The position numbers and the translations under genes are program-made. Below, in pieces: positions 12,402-23,775 of a stretch of DNA of 64,000 bases. How positions within the stretch are numbered: position 1 is the first letter of the stretch; the number at the start of each line of letters is the position of its first letter. This DNA comes from Histoplasma ohiense (taxonomy: Eukaryota > Ascomycota > Eurotiomycetes > Onygenales > Ajellomycetaceae). A model generated the notes under the pieces. It was given only the letters and a program-made list of their open reading frames with translations, searched no databases and had not been told where the DNA came from. The stretch covers positions 1,240,001 through 1,304,000 of the forward strand of contig JAEVHH010000004.1 in the NCBI GenBank assembly GCA_017607445.1, written 5' to 3'.

Positions 12402-13258
12402 CGGATTATGATGCAAATGTAAATCCTCAACCATATGTTGAGTGCATAGAGCTCCTCAAGCTACATATAGTGCTCAATCGCTAGAAGACCATGTGGAACT
12501 AAACTTGCTTTGATGGTTGATTTCCAGCCATTCAGCGACCAGAAGATTACGATCTTAAACCTATCCATCAGAGGAAATGTGGCGTGGCACATTGATGAAG
12601 TTAGTAGAATATGGATTTGGATGAAAAATGGAAACCGGGTCAATCTGGTTCATATGGAACAGCACAAAGACCTTGGGTACATTGTGGCCAATTAAAATGA
12701 ATGATGCCAGCCATTTCACACCGCACATTAACTGAACGAACAGATCACCGTCGATTTTGCTTTCTGTTTCTTTGTTCTACCGAACAGCTTAGGCGAGAGT
12801 AGATGACGTATTCATCACAAAGTGTAGTGGGGAGTTCGTGATAGGTGAAGGTTGTCCGTAGTCCAGGCTGGTATCATGAGAGACGAAATTATTCATATTT
12901 CGAGGCGTATCCATCTGATAGGAGATACGTTTCAAGGAACACTTCCAACTACTTACATGTTTACTCGATGTAAGGTGCCGCTGGGATTTCCTGATCACCC
13001 CATCTGTATTGTCCATCTGAGTCCCTACGTCCGTTGATTGAAAGGAACATATGCGGATTCTGATTGGCACGAGCTGCTTTGATTTTGGTCCAAATTGATA
13101 CACCAAGCGAGGCGCATTATTGTACCTCGCCGTTCTATTATCACCTTGGTGCGTTTGGAACCCAGCTGATAAAAAGGAGAATATCTTCTCAAAGAAGCCC
13201 TTAACAGCTTTCGACGGAACAGGTTCCAAACCCCCCATCACAGACCTTCCCCCGCAAC
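11944..13258. other. divergent intergenic region with poly(T) tract
   Basis: This is the region between the starts of MTHFR and the alpha/beta hydrolase. It contains a run of 31 T at 12371-12401 and repeated ATGGTTGTTG-like simple sequence near 11941-11980. I see no conserved gene; the frames at 11906-12205 and 12789-13310 are unstructured and not family-like. Confidence 0.6.
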
Positions 13259-14549
13259 ATGACAATGGACAACTCAAACGCCAAGTCCAAGTACGCACAC
13301 TTTGCCACACCTCACCCGGTTTTCGAATCGTTAAAAGATGAGGCTTCCAAGCTCGTTGAGAATTTATATGCCATCGAGGATATGGAAAAGTTCAAGGCTG
13401 CATGGGATGCATTCCCACCTGCGGTTTTCGACGATGGCCCCGTTGTGGGCAAGGATATAACGATTGAGCATATGAATATCCCAGTGAGGGATGGTGCCAC
13501 GGTGGAACTCAGGATCTATAAGCCGATAAATCCAACCCCACGAGCATCCTTATTCTTTGTCGCACATGGGGGAGGTAAGTCGCATGGGATTGCTGTTTTA
13601 CTTATATCAGTAGAGGTGGAAACCATTAGTTGACAGTAATCTATAGGATGGACAATATTCACACATGACGCTGAAGAAGCACAGAATAGGCAGGTGGCCA
13701 GGGACAACAAGTTGGTTGTCGTGAGTGTGGAGTACCGAAAGTGCCCGGAATTCCCATTCCCCTATCCTTTGAATGACTGCTTTGACGCGCTAATTTGGGT
13801 ATGTAAAAGCTGCGTGCCCTCTGACGGAACATGTCAGCTCACAATCGTTTGGATAGTGTAAATCGAATGCTGTCAACCTTGGCATCAACCCTGAAAGGAT
13901 TTATTTGGCAGGCTCCACCAGTGGCGCAAACCTTGTAAGTATTGTCCAACTCAATGCTAAATCAAAATGGTAACAACTTGAAAGGCCGCATCCCTTGCAT
14001 TGAAACTTCGAGATGAAGGGATTACCGGAGTATCTGGCCAAGTCCTCAATATGCCAATGATCTGTCACCCCGACTTCTTTCCTCGGGATAAATATGAATA
14101 TAACAGCTGGGATGAGAATAACGAAGATGCCGCCACTTCGTCCTCGAGGGCTTTGTTCCACTGGAATTTATATCTCCCAAAAGGGAAACCAGAGGTCTAT
14201 GCCAATCCAATACTAGCTGAAAGCCATGCAAACCTCCCCCCAGCTCGTAAGCAGAAGAATCAAGCAGAAAAACATCCCTATTCACCCAGAAACCACGAAT
14301 GCGAAGCATACTCAACTAATAAATGTGATAGTCATCCAGATTGCCGGGTTTGACCCACTCCGCGATGAGGGTTTTGCGTATGGTGAGGCCCTCAGGGCCG
14401 CCGGTGTCCCAGTAACTGAAAAAGTATTTGCAGGTCTTCCACACGCATTTTACTTTTTCCTCAAGGCACTCGACAAGGATTCCAGAGAGTATTTCCAGAA
14501 CATCGTCGATTATGTAAATGATATCGAAAAGAAATCGATTCCTATTTGA
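13259..14549 (+). CDS. alpha/beta hydrolase, HSL/arylacetamide deacetylase-like, with altered nucleophile
   Basis: Five exons (13259-13574, 13647-13798, 13857-13934, 13985-14246, 14332-14549) give 341 residues. The oxyanion motif HGGGW is at residues 103-107, the acid site IAGFDPLRDEG at 273-283 (Asp277) and the histidine site GLPHAF at 304-309 (His307). This is the layout of the hormone-sensitive-lipase-like esterase family (alpha/beta hydrolase fold 3). The nucleophile elbow, normally G-x-S-x-G, reads G-S-T-S-G, so the aligned serine is Thr177, flanked by serines on both sides. Activity may be lost, weak or changed. No signal peptide is seen, so a cytosolic protein is likely. The four introns are short (50-85 nt). 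No neighbouring gene suggests a substrate. Confidence 0.85.
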
Positions 14550-15009
14550 TACATGGGATTAGACAGCTTCGAGTACCAGTAGTCTTGTCATAGAGGAGAG
14601 GAGTTCACACTCTGCGAACTTTTAGCCTGAAAATTTCCCCAAATTCAATTTACGAAGTTCAATTGAAAGATATATAACTTTGTTAAGTTGCAATTGAATG
14701 GATTTTTAATTGCGATTGGAGAGGAGAATGTATGAAGACGGGATACCCAACAATCACATGATTCGCAGGCATGATGCAAACCGAACAAACAATGTATTTT
14801 TGTCCGAATATCAAACCTCAATTTAACCATCGCAAGCACCATAACCCCCAGAGCTCCCCAGTAGTTCATTTTAGCATGGAGCTTTTATACTACCCAATAC
14901 ACGAACCCACCCACTTTTAATGAGCCACTTGACATCTGAGAAACCTTCTCTAGTAAGGTGGAATATGAGGGATCGTTGATAAAACAAATCGAAATAATAA
15001 AACAAAGAA
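14550..15009. other. intergenic region
   Basis: This 460-nt stretch lies between the hydrolase stop and the start of the small mitochondrial protein. It has no recognisable gene; the final 30 nt before the start are A-rich, usual for a fungal 5' leader. Confidence 0.6.
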
Positions 15010-15660
15010 ATGTATCTCCACCGTCAACCACTATCAACTAAACCCCTTCGTCCATCCATCCGTCCCAGCTGCCTCCACAAATTCCCTCTTCGCCAGTCAT
15101 TCTCCACTCCTCCAGTATCTCCTCAGTCACCTAACCCCAACTCCTCCCGCCTCCGCACCAGGCTCCATAACTTCAACAACCGCCTCCCCCGCTTCCTCAA
15201 ATCCTACACCACCCCGCTCCTCAGTGCCCCCGTAACACACATTACCTCATTCCTAATCTTACACGAGATTACCGCCGTAGTACCGCTTATAGGACTGACG
15301 GGTGCATTCCATTACTGTGGCTGGATTCCGGCGCTGAGAAATGGGGCGGTGGATGAGGGGGTGAAAAGGTTCGGGAGGTGGTTGAGAACGAAAGGATGGG
15401 TTGCCGGCGAGGCGGAAGTGCGGGCGGAGGCAATGGTGGAGGGGGAGATGGGTATGGGGGCAAAGAGTAGTTTGGCTGGAAATATAGATGCGGATATAGG
15501 GGTGCGGCTGATACTGGAGTTTGCGACCGCATACGCAATTACGAAGGCGATGATGCCTGTGAGGATTGTGCTTAGTGTTTGGGCTACACCGTGGTTTGCG
15601 AGGGCTGTGCTTGGGCCTCTGGGGAGGGGAGTCGGGAAGGTGTTTGGTAGAAAGACTTAG
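15010..15660 (+). CDS. predicted mitochondrial membrane protein, conserved fungal type
   Basis: A single exon of 216 residues. The first 50 residues are rich in Arg, Ser and Pro with almost no acids and include RQSFST, consistent with a mitochondrial presequence. A hydrophobic segment with FLILHEITAVVPLIGLTGAF follows at about residues 80-100, and a second weaker hydrophobic segment lies near residues 170-195 before a basic C-terminus. The HEITA-containing segment recurs in uncharacterised fungal mitochondrial proteins and resembles FAM210/DUF1279 proteins, but I cannot confirm that family by eye. The function is not known. The gene is convergent with NDK, 217 nt away. Confidence 0.8.
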   Translation: MYLHRQPLSTKPLRPSIRPSCLHKFPLRQSFSTPPVSPQSPNPNSSRLRTRLHNFNNRLPRFLKSYTTPLLSAPVTHITSFLILHEITAVVPLIGLTGAFHYCGWIPALRNGAVDEGVKRFGRWLRTKGWVAGEAEVRAEAMVEGEMGMGAKSSLAGNIDADIGVRLILEFATAYAITKAMMPVRIVLSVWATPWFARAVLGPLGRGVGKVFGRKT

Positions 15661-15877
15661 ACCTATATTCTATTTTCTATTAATGGACTTGATTATGGCT
15701 GTGACGTGACATGTATATACATATGTGAATGGATATGTATGAGGGATGCTCGTGTTGTGAAATATCAACAAACAGTAAGATTTTTTTTTTCTCTTCAGAT
15801 CGATATTCTTCCGAATTACTTTTCCTTATTGTCATTAACTTATGTCATAATAGGGCGTGGTGCGCTAAGTGATAGCT

Positions 15878-16734
15878 CTACTCATAGATCCAGTTGGCCT
15901 GGCTTTGCTGGTACTGAACGAGTTCCTCAGGTTTGAACCACAGTGCGATTTCCTTCTTTGCGTTCTCGACACTGTCGGAGCCGTGGCAGACGTTGCGACC
16001 GACATCCTATGTAAATTGGTTAGAGCCGTAATCGAGGCCCAGGATGGCAAAGGCTCCTGGTCACTTACAATGGCGAAGTCACCGCGGATGGTGCCGGGGG
16101 CAGAGGCGAGGGGGTTAGTGGCACCAAGGATGGCTGTTATTTGATGGAGAAAATTAGATCGGGGTCGGTCAGACAAGGGATGAAGTAATATACATACCAC
16201 GACCTGTCTTGACGGCATCACGGCCCTCCCAGACCATGGCGCAGATAGGTCCGCTCAGCATATCTAAGGTGCATCAACATGAATTGTACCTTCGTAGGAA
16301 TAACGGGGGAACGAACAGGTAACAAGGCCTTTGAAGAAAGGTTTGCTGGAGAGATCCTCATAGTGCTTCTCGAGGTGTTCCTTCGAAGGGGTGACGAGCT
16401 TGATGGCAGCAAGTTTGTACCTATGGCCGTCAGAATCGTTTGGGCTTGGTTTGCTCCACAACAGCAATCTCCGACACTCACCCCCGGCTCTCGAAGCGAC
16501 TAATGATGGGACCGACGAGCCCGCGCTAGAAAAGGGAATGTTAGCTCCGAGCGATAGAACTGGTTCTCGCGATATAAGAGTATGTATAAATGTTGCTTTC
16601 TTTGCCGCTCATACCTGGACACCATCGGGCTTGATAGCAATGAAACTGGAGAGGTTACAAAGGTTTGTTAGCCAATGGGAAACCAAGGAAATATGCCAGA
16701 GAAGGATAACGCACGTTTGTTCGGAGGCAGACAT
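15878..16734 (-). CDS. NDK1: nucleoside diphosphate kinase
   Basis: Seven exons on the minus strand (16734-16715, 16645-16615, 16525-16482, 16420-16317, 16263-16198, 16133-16069, 16006-15878) give exactly 152 residues, the usual NDK length. The protein balances nucleoside triphosphate pools by moving the terminal phosphate through a phosphohistidine. Key blocks are FIAIKPDGVQRGLVG near the N-terminus, the Kpn loop region GATNPLASAPGTIRGDF, and the active-site NVCHGSDS with His118. Exons 1-3 are tiny (20, 31 and 44 nt), so open-reading-frame searches miss the gene's first third. All joins keep frame and match the family without gaps. It diverges from the glucosidase II gene with 415 nt between start codons. 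Confidence 0.95.
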
Positions 16735-17149
16735 GCTGACAGAGTAGAAGTATCAAAAAACTAGATATAGAGATATATTTCTGTTCAATGGCTGAAATGG
16801 CCAAGTGAGGGGTGAGAAATGAATTTTGTGTTGTCGGCGGGGCAAATTATTTTTGATGGTTTAACGGCGGGGGTCAAGCCATAGCAAGTTTAGCCGGCAC
16901 ATGCCAAACAGGCATCTCGAGACGAGTTGGCACCGTTTGGCTTCGGCGTCTCGCGACTAGCCTGTGACAACAACAGCAGCGGCTTGCAATTGGGATCATA
17001 GAGCGCTCCTGGCAGTCCATAATTTGATACCGGGGTAACTGTATGTTGTTTTGTTGTGGAGGAGAAACTAATTATCCATGAACCTTCCCCAGTTCTTTGC
17101 GTTTTAAACCTGCTGGTGGCCTTGTTTCAAGAACAAGCATCTATCCCTC
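16735..17149. promoter_or_regulatory. shared divergent promoter of NDK and glucosidase II alpha
   Basis: Only 415 nt separate the two start codons, so both promoters must lie here or overlap. The sequence is mixed, with a GC-richer middle (16860-16980). I do not see a convincing TATA box, and no other gene fits. Confidence 0.5.
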
Positions 17150-20100
17150 ATGGCGGCGTTCAGGTTTTTGTCCACGGGTTGGACCCTGTTCCTGGCCATC
17201 TTAACTATTCTCTCATGCCTGGTTGTTCCTGGAGGTACGTAAATATTGTGTCACAAAATTAATCAGCCTTGGTTTCTAACAATACCTTATCTCTAAAATC
17301 CAGAGATGGTCAAGCATGGGAACTTCAAGACATGTTCACAATCCGGTTTCTGCGCGCGGAATAGAGCTTATGCAGATACTGTTTCGAATCAAGGCTCGTC
17401 ATGGCCTGCCCCGTATCGCCTTGAATCGAACTCTATTAAATTTGCGGGAGGCCAGTTGTTGGGAACCATCGTTAAGACTGCTGAGAACAACGAGAAGGTT
17501 AAACTGCCTCTCACTGTATCGTTCCTTGCATCAGGAGTGGCTCGTGTCACAGTAGATGAAGAGAAACGGATAAAAGGAAAAATACAATTACGGCACGACA
17601 GGAAAATAAGGAAAGAACGTTATAATGAGGCTGCAAAATGGGCCATTGTAGGCGGTTTGGAGTTGAGCTCCTCCGCCGAAATTGTTGAGGGAACGGAGGC
17701 AGGAATTACAAAAGTCGCTTATGGCCCAGACAAGAAGTTCCAGGCTATCATTCGGCACTCGCCATTTGAAGTACACTTCCAAAGGGATGGCGAAACACAT
17801 ATTAAATTCAATGACAAGGGGCTTCTGAACGTGGAACATTGGAGGCCAAAGGTGGAGAAACCGAAAGGGGACGACAATGAGCCAGAATCACAAACTACTG
17901 TGGATGAAGCCACATGGTGGGAGGAATCGTTTGGTGGTAATGTCGATTCGAAACCGAGAGGCCCAGAAAGTGTTGGCTTGGATATCACCTTTTCTGGATA
18001 CAGCCATGTGTTTGGTATCCCAGAGCATGCCGACTCTCTCTCCCTGAAAGAAACCAGGTAAGTGTTCTTTTAATAAATTCAATCTAGCGTCCTACTAATT
18101 GTAAAATCAAGGGGTGGGGACGGGCAGCACACCGAACCTTACCGTTTGTACAACAGCGATGTGTTCGAATATGAGTTGAATAGCCCAATGACGCTTTATG
18201 GTTCCATTCCATTTATGCAGGCACACCGTAAAGGATCCACAGTGGGCGTGCTATGGTTGAATGCTGCGGAGACATGGGTCGACATAGTCAAGACCAAGGA
18301 TTCAACCAACCCTCTCTCTCTAGGGGTCATTGGAAAAACCAACACACAAACGCATTGGTTTTCGGAAGCCGGACAGCTCGATATTTTTGTATTTTTAGGA
18401 CCAACTCCCCAAGCAGTTAGCAAGTCGTATGGCGAACTTACCGGTTTCACCCAACTGCCCCAGCATTTTGCGATTGGATACCACCAGTGCCGCTGGAACT
18501 ACGTTACCGATGAGGACGTCAGAGATGTCGATAGAAAATTCGACCTTTATCAAATTCCCTACGATGTCATCTGGCTCGACATTGAGTACACTGACCAGAA
18601 AAAATACTTTACTTGGGATCCGCTGACCTTCATGGACCCGAGTGGAATGCAAAAGCAGCTTGATGATTCAGGTCGCAAACTCGTTATAATCATCGACCCT
18701 CATATCAAAAACGATGCAAATTACCCTATTGTAGACGAGCTGAAATCGAAAGGATTGGCTGTGAATGACAAGGATGGAAACATATATGATGGCTGGTGTT
18801 GGCCTGGATCATCCCACTGGATTGATTGCTTTAATCCAGCTGCTGTATCGTGGTGGACTACGCTCTTTAAATACGACAAATTCAAGGGAACCAGTTCTAA
18901 CGTGTTCCTTTGGAACGATATGAACGAGCCGTCCGTTTTTAATGGCCCAGAGACGACGATGCCCAAAGACAATATTCACTATGGGGGTTGGGAGCATCGT
19001 GATTTGCACAACCTCAATGGCATGACGTTCATCAACGCTACTTACAATGCCCTGTTGGAACGCAAGAAGGGCGAGCTGCGCAGACCATTTGTCCTGACAC
19101 GGTCCTTTTATGCAGGGTCACAGCGGTTGGGAGCCATGTGGACCGGCGATAATCAGGCAAGCTGGGATCACCTTGCTGCATCTCTTCCCATGGTCCTCAA
19201 CAACGGCATTGCCGGATTCCCATTCGCTGGAGCCGATGTTGGTGGCTTCTTTGGAAACCCAGACAAAGAGTTACTGACAAGATGGTACCAAACCGGGATC
19301 TTCTATCCGTTCTTCCGTGCCCATGCACACATCGACACCCGTAGACGTGAACCATATTTGGCTGGAGAGCCATACATGAGCATCATCACCCAAGCCATAC
19401 ACCTGAGATACCAGCTCTTGCCTGCGTGGTACACTGCTTTCCACCAGGCTTCCATTGAGGGCACCCCAATTGTCCAACCTCAATATTATGTTCACCCTGA
19501 AGATGATGCTGGCTTTGCGATCGACGACCAATTGTATTTGGGATCCACCGGATTGCTTGCTAAGCCAATTGTGACGGAGGGCGCCACCAGCACAGATATT
19601 TTTCTTGCCGACGATGAAAAATACTACGATTATTTCGACTATACAGTCTACCAGGGTGCCGGGAAGAGACACATTGTTGAAGCGCCACTAGATAAGATTC
19701 CTCTCTTGATGCAAGGCGGCCATATCATCCCCCGCAAAGATCGACCCCGTAGAAGTAGTCAACTCATGAAATGGGACCCTTACACGCTTCTCGTCGTCTT
19801 GGACAAAAACGAGCAGGCGGAGGGAACTCTGTACATTGATGACGGTGAAACATTCGACTACCAAGATGGCGCCTCCATCCACCGGCGCTTCACCTTCTCC
19901 GAGTCATCGTTGTCATCAACGGACATCGGAACCCAGGGCACCAAAACTGCGCAGTATCTGAAGGCCATGGCAGGTGTGCGTGTAGAGAAAATCATCATTG
20001 TGGGTGCTCCAGATGCATGGGCGAGCAAGCCAAATGTTCTCGTTTTTGAGGAAGGGTCAAAGACGGGATCCCAGGCAAGCTTGCAGTGGCATGCAAAGCA

Positions 20101-20179
20101 GGAGGGCAAGGCCGCCCATGCTGTGGTTAAAAACCCAGGCGTGTCTATTGGAAACTTGTGGAGGATTGATTTCTCTTAA
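17150..20179 (+). CDS. ROT2: glucosidase II catalytic (alpha) subunit, GH31
   Basis: Three exons (17150-17234, 17304-18057, 18112-20179) give 968 residues. An N-terminal signal peptide (about residues 1-29, hydrophobic core LFLAILTILSCLVV) is split by the first intron. The GH31 barrel contains WLDIEYTDQKKYFTWDP, the nucleophile motif WNDMNEPS (Asp549) and TGDNQASW with the likely acid/base Asp626. The enzyme trims the two inner alpha-1,3-glucoses of N-glycans in the ER lumen, working with a beta subunit, and so drives the calnexin cycle. The early block FKTCSQSGFCARNR is characteristic of the glucosidase II alpha branch rather than secreted maltases. Length matches the family. No transmembrane anchor is seen besides the signal; the C-terminus lacks an ER retention motif, as expected for a subunit held by its partner. 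Confidence 0.95.
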
Positions 20180-22617
20180 GCTGTTTGTTCCACCTAGGTT
20201 CTCATGTATCATGATAAAATTTCGTGCCGTACAGTTCTAATCATACTGTAGATCCTGGTCGGCTCTCCGTTTTATTTCATCGTAATGGCGATATTTGTAT
20301 AGATTTTTATTTTTTATTTTTATTTTTTTAATATTCGTTTTTATTCTTTATATTATTATATTTCCACTATTTATTTCCCCTCTCCGTATCACCAATTTTA
20401 TCCATCCCAGCGTTCTTCCCTACGAAACTGAGCAAATTAAAACACTGTAGATTATTTATGATTGACATGCCAGCCGCATCTCATATTATGCTTCATGTCG
20501 CTGAGATTCGAAGAGTCACAGCATGTAGAATTGACTTAAAAGGATAATCTCACATAGCACTATGATCAATGAGGCAACCCACCGATTCGCAGACCTTGAG
20601 CTAACTTTGCTTCGTTGCTCTTCGTGTCTGCACGTCAGGTTTTCACATGGAGGAGCAATTTTATTTAGTAAGAACCAACTTCTGTCCCACCCCCCGGTGT
20701 GTCGTTGGGGCGATATCTAATTCACTTTGTCGGTTCGTGGTGGTAATTACATGGCGTAGAGTCGGTATCCGTCCTGTACCAGTACTGTGACATACTACAA
20801 AGAGGATATAGATATAATTTACGTTGTTATATATTTTATGTCAAAAACTTTAATTACCGCACAAACCAGCCTCAGCGAAGTGAAGCCTCTCTGGCCGGTG
20901 CTAAATAAAGAGACATTCATTCTGGGAGGGTTCAAGCTGCTGCTGTGATAGCAGTCGACACTGACTGGATTCACAAAGTAGACATATCGTTAGTTCAGGA
21001 AACACTTTTGTCATGGAAGCAAAGGACATTGTCTGGAAGGATCAGTATTAATATCTTTAAAGGCCCCGCAGAAGTCCTAATTGTGACTGATTAAAAACGC
21101 GGATCTATTTACGTTTGTTAGCAGCACCTTTCGAATTGAACATGGTTCCAATTCTCTTGGCAATTATCGTCGCACAGTCTAACGATTTGGCAATCCAGCC
21201 GATAGGATATATGGAAAGATTTTTAATTAACCTTTCTAGTGGCTCAATTGCAAAAACATACATGGCACTCATCTGGAGAAGTTGGGAATGTAGCTAATGT
21301 CGACGAGGCATATTCTCTTGCTGATGAATATGCATTCTCACATGTACGGATCCTCCCTGAGCAGTCACAAGAAGTGCTAGAAGAAAGGAAGAAAGGACAG
21401 CGCAATTCATTGGGGAAAATAGCTGCAATCGTGCAGACAAGGCATTCTCATAGGCTGTTTACCCTGGCATTGACGTAAGATGCATCACCTTGGGCGAGTG
21501 CAAATTAAAATGTGCATTGACAATATGTTAAGACCAAGGTTGTTTTAACAAATAATGTTCTCCCAACTCCGGCAGGTTGAACGGCTGCATGTCGAGAGGT
21601 TTAACCCCAGAAAGCTAGCGGAGAGTTGGTTGGCTATGCAGTAGGGCTGCAGGTGTTGCTCGCGCGATCTTCAAGCAAGCCAGAGTCTGCGATTCTGCGA
21701 AGGGTCAACATGATGGGATAGATCATAGCTTCGCAAGATCTAGGTCGAACCCGACGATGGCAACGCTGGATTGGCGAGTCAGGGAATTATGAAAACCGAT
21801 GCAGTTAGTTAACGGTAGAAGCTCACGCACAGATCGTTCCAATTTTCGTCTGCATGCAAGGCCGGCAAGTTTCATTGATGCTTTGAATCAAGATCATCAG
21901 ACGCTCTATGGGTAGCTAGGCAACCTCATATAGTTTGAATCCCAAAACACGCGGGATAACACCACAATTAGAACCTATGGATGTCAGAAACCGAGAGTTG
22001 CTTATGGTTCCTGCGGATGATGTTGAGATAGTCAGAGTAGCTAATGCTTGGCAGGGATGTGCACGGTTACGTAATACTGCATATCCAGCTCTGAGGTTTC
22101 CACGGTTCCAACAACATAACATGTTGAGGGATAAGAACTGTCTGGACACCGCAATCATGGCCATATCGAGTCGGTAGATTCAACCAATCCACTCTCCTGG
22201 ACCTGCCTGTCACTGCAGTCAACCTCCTTTATAACGCTGTCTACGTGACCCGAATACGCAGAGACCAGACGCACTCACGGCAAACGGATCTGGTCGGCAC
22301 TCCCGAAACATTTTATCCTTGCATCATCAGCAGCATCAGCAGCATCAGCAGTTTTAGAGCCTATTACATTCGCTCCACAGCAATCTCGTGGGGTTGTATA
22401 TCTGGCTCCATCCATTGGAGAACTCCCCCCAATTTCCTGGATACCACCTCTATCCTTCGGCCGCATTGTATCCGCAAGGAAATGAGAGCTTTTTCGTGAA
22501 ACCTGCACCCATTGAGTCGCATTGCACCACGACAGGCGACGGTGTTTGAAAGGACTACTACAATATCAAACGACAAGCGCGAGGATTTTCAGTGACGGCA
22601 GAGGTTAAACAACAGAA
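20180..22617. other. 2.4-kb intergenic region, no gene seen
   Basis: The first 200 nt are strongly AT-rich (20298-20366) and probably hold the glucosidase II transcript end. The middle contains two short frames (21115-21478) that do not resemble any family I know. A CAGCATCAG-type trinucleotide run lies at 22321-22350. Nothing here supports a gene; old, mutated repeat DNA is possible. Confidence 0.5.
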
Positions 22618-23775
22618 ATGACAATGTGGCTCACATCGCTCATTCTCAATTATGGGGCACCAGTGTTGTATGCACGTTATCAAGCACTTCAATGTTTTTC
22701 GGCAGATGCAGATTCTGACACAAGGTGATTCCGCAGCCTCGTACTCTCACCCTTAACGTCATATTCAGATCAAATATACAGCATACATAAGACGAAAAGC
22801 TCTGCTGGATTTTCGCTGGATATCCCCCTGATAATGCTCGTAGCCTCGATTTTAAAGTGCGTTCGCCTTCCCTTTTTAACTCCTTCCTTTCCCTTGGACC
22901 TACCCAAAATGCTCCAACCACCCACATCGGAATCTCCGTATTTCATTTTTTTCGTATCTAACAAACTGTCATTCCATTACCTCAGGGTGTTCTATTGGTT
23001 TGGCGCCCGCTACTCGAATGCGTTACTCTTCCAAGCAATCATCATGATTGGCGTACAGCTGGTTTTGTTAAAAGTGGCTTTAGATAATCGAGCATCAGCC
23101 GGAGTAAGAGACGGGATTGAACATGCGCCATTCAGCGGCCAAAAAGCAGGAGTCATTGGCATGAACTTTTCGAGACCGTATAACTTCTGGCAGTGGCGAG
23201 CCAACCGACCGTCAGTCTCCCTTACCTCTACGCTCTTTCCAAGTGCTCTCAACCTCGATTCTTGAACCGTTGATGGTCGTCCTCTTTGGTTTGGTTTTAT
23301 TGCTAACATATGTGGCCCCGTAATATACAGATACTGGACATTTCTTTCCTACTTCGTCGTGTCTTTATTGGTCATCCATGTCGTTTTCCAGCCCATCTCG
23401 CGCTCGGAGCACTATGTTGCGCTCTTGGGCTTTGCCGGCCTCGGTGTTGAAGCTTTCCTTCCCGTACCACAGATAATATCCAACCAGCGCGCACAATCTT
23501 GCAAGGGTTTCCGGCTGTCTGTGCTCGGGTCATGGATTCTCGGAGACGCGATGAAGATGGGATATTTTTTCTTCACCGGCGATTCCGTTCCATGGGCTTT
23601 CAAGCTCTGTGGGATTTTGCAATGTTGCTGTGACTGCTATCTTGGAGTGCAATATTGGATGTTTGGGCATGGTGTTCCGGTGAAACACGATGTGGAGAGG
23701 GTTGCCTCCGCGAACGGTTTTGAACGTGGAAATGATAGGTGGGATATGAAATCTACGGATGTACGATTATCATAA
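22618..23775 (+). CDS. ANY1: PQ-loop membrane protein, Any1/Cfs1-like
   Basis: Four exons (22618-22667, 22737-22856, 22986-23210, 23331-23775) give 279 residues. The joins restore GAPVFLVLSPLTSYSDQIYS, KVFYWFGARY and RPYWTFLSY. Two PQ-loop-like repeats are visible: SPLTSYSDQIYSIHKTKSSAG near residue 22 and LPVPQIISNQRAQSCKGF in exon 4, within about seven hydrophobic segments. Yeast Any1 (Cfs1) sits in Golgi and endosome membranes, where its loss bypasses the need for phospholipid flippases; a lipid-scrambling role has been proposed. I assign this gene by pattern to that branch of the SLC66/PQ-loop family. The polar C-terminal tail is cytosolic if topology follows the family. The first intron interrupts the first membrane segment and hides the true start from simple frame searches. 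Confidence 0.85.

Noticed and set aside
21115..21478. Two overlapping short frames as a possible small gene
   Set aside because: No splice join gives a recognisable protein, and no conserved motif is visible.
22321..22350. CAT/CAG triplet run as a CRISPR-like or coding repeat
   Set aside because: The repeat has no spacers and lies in no supported gene; it is simple sequence.
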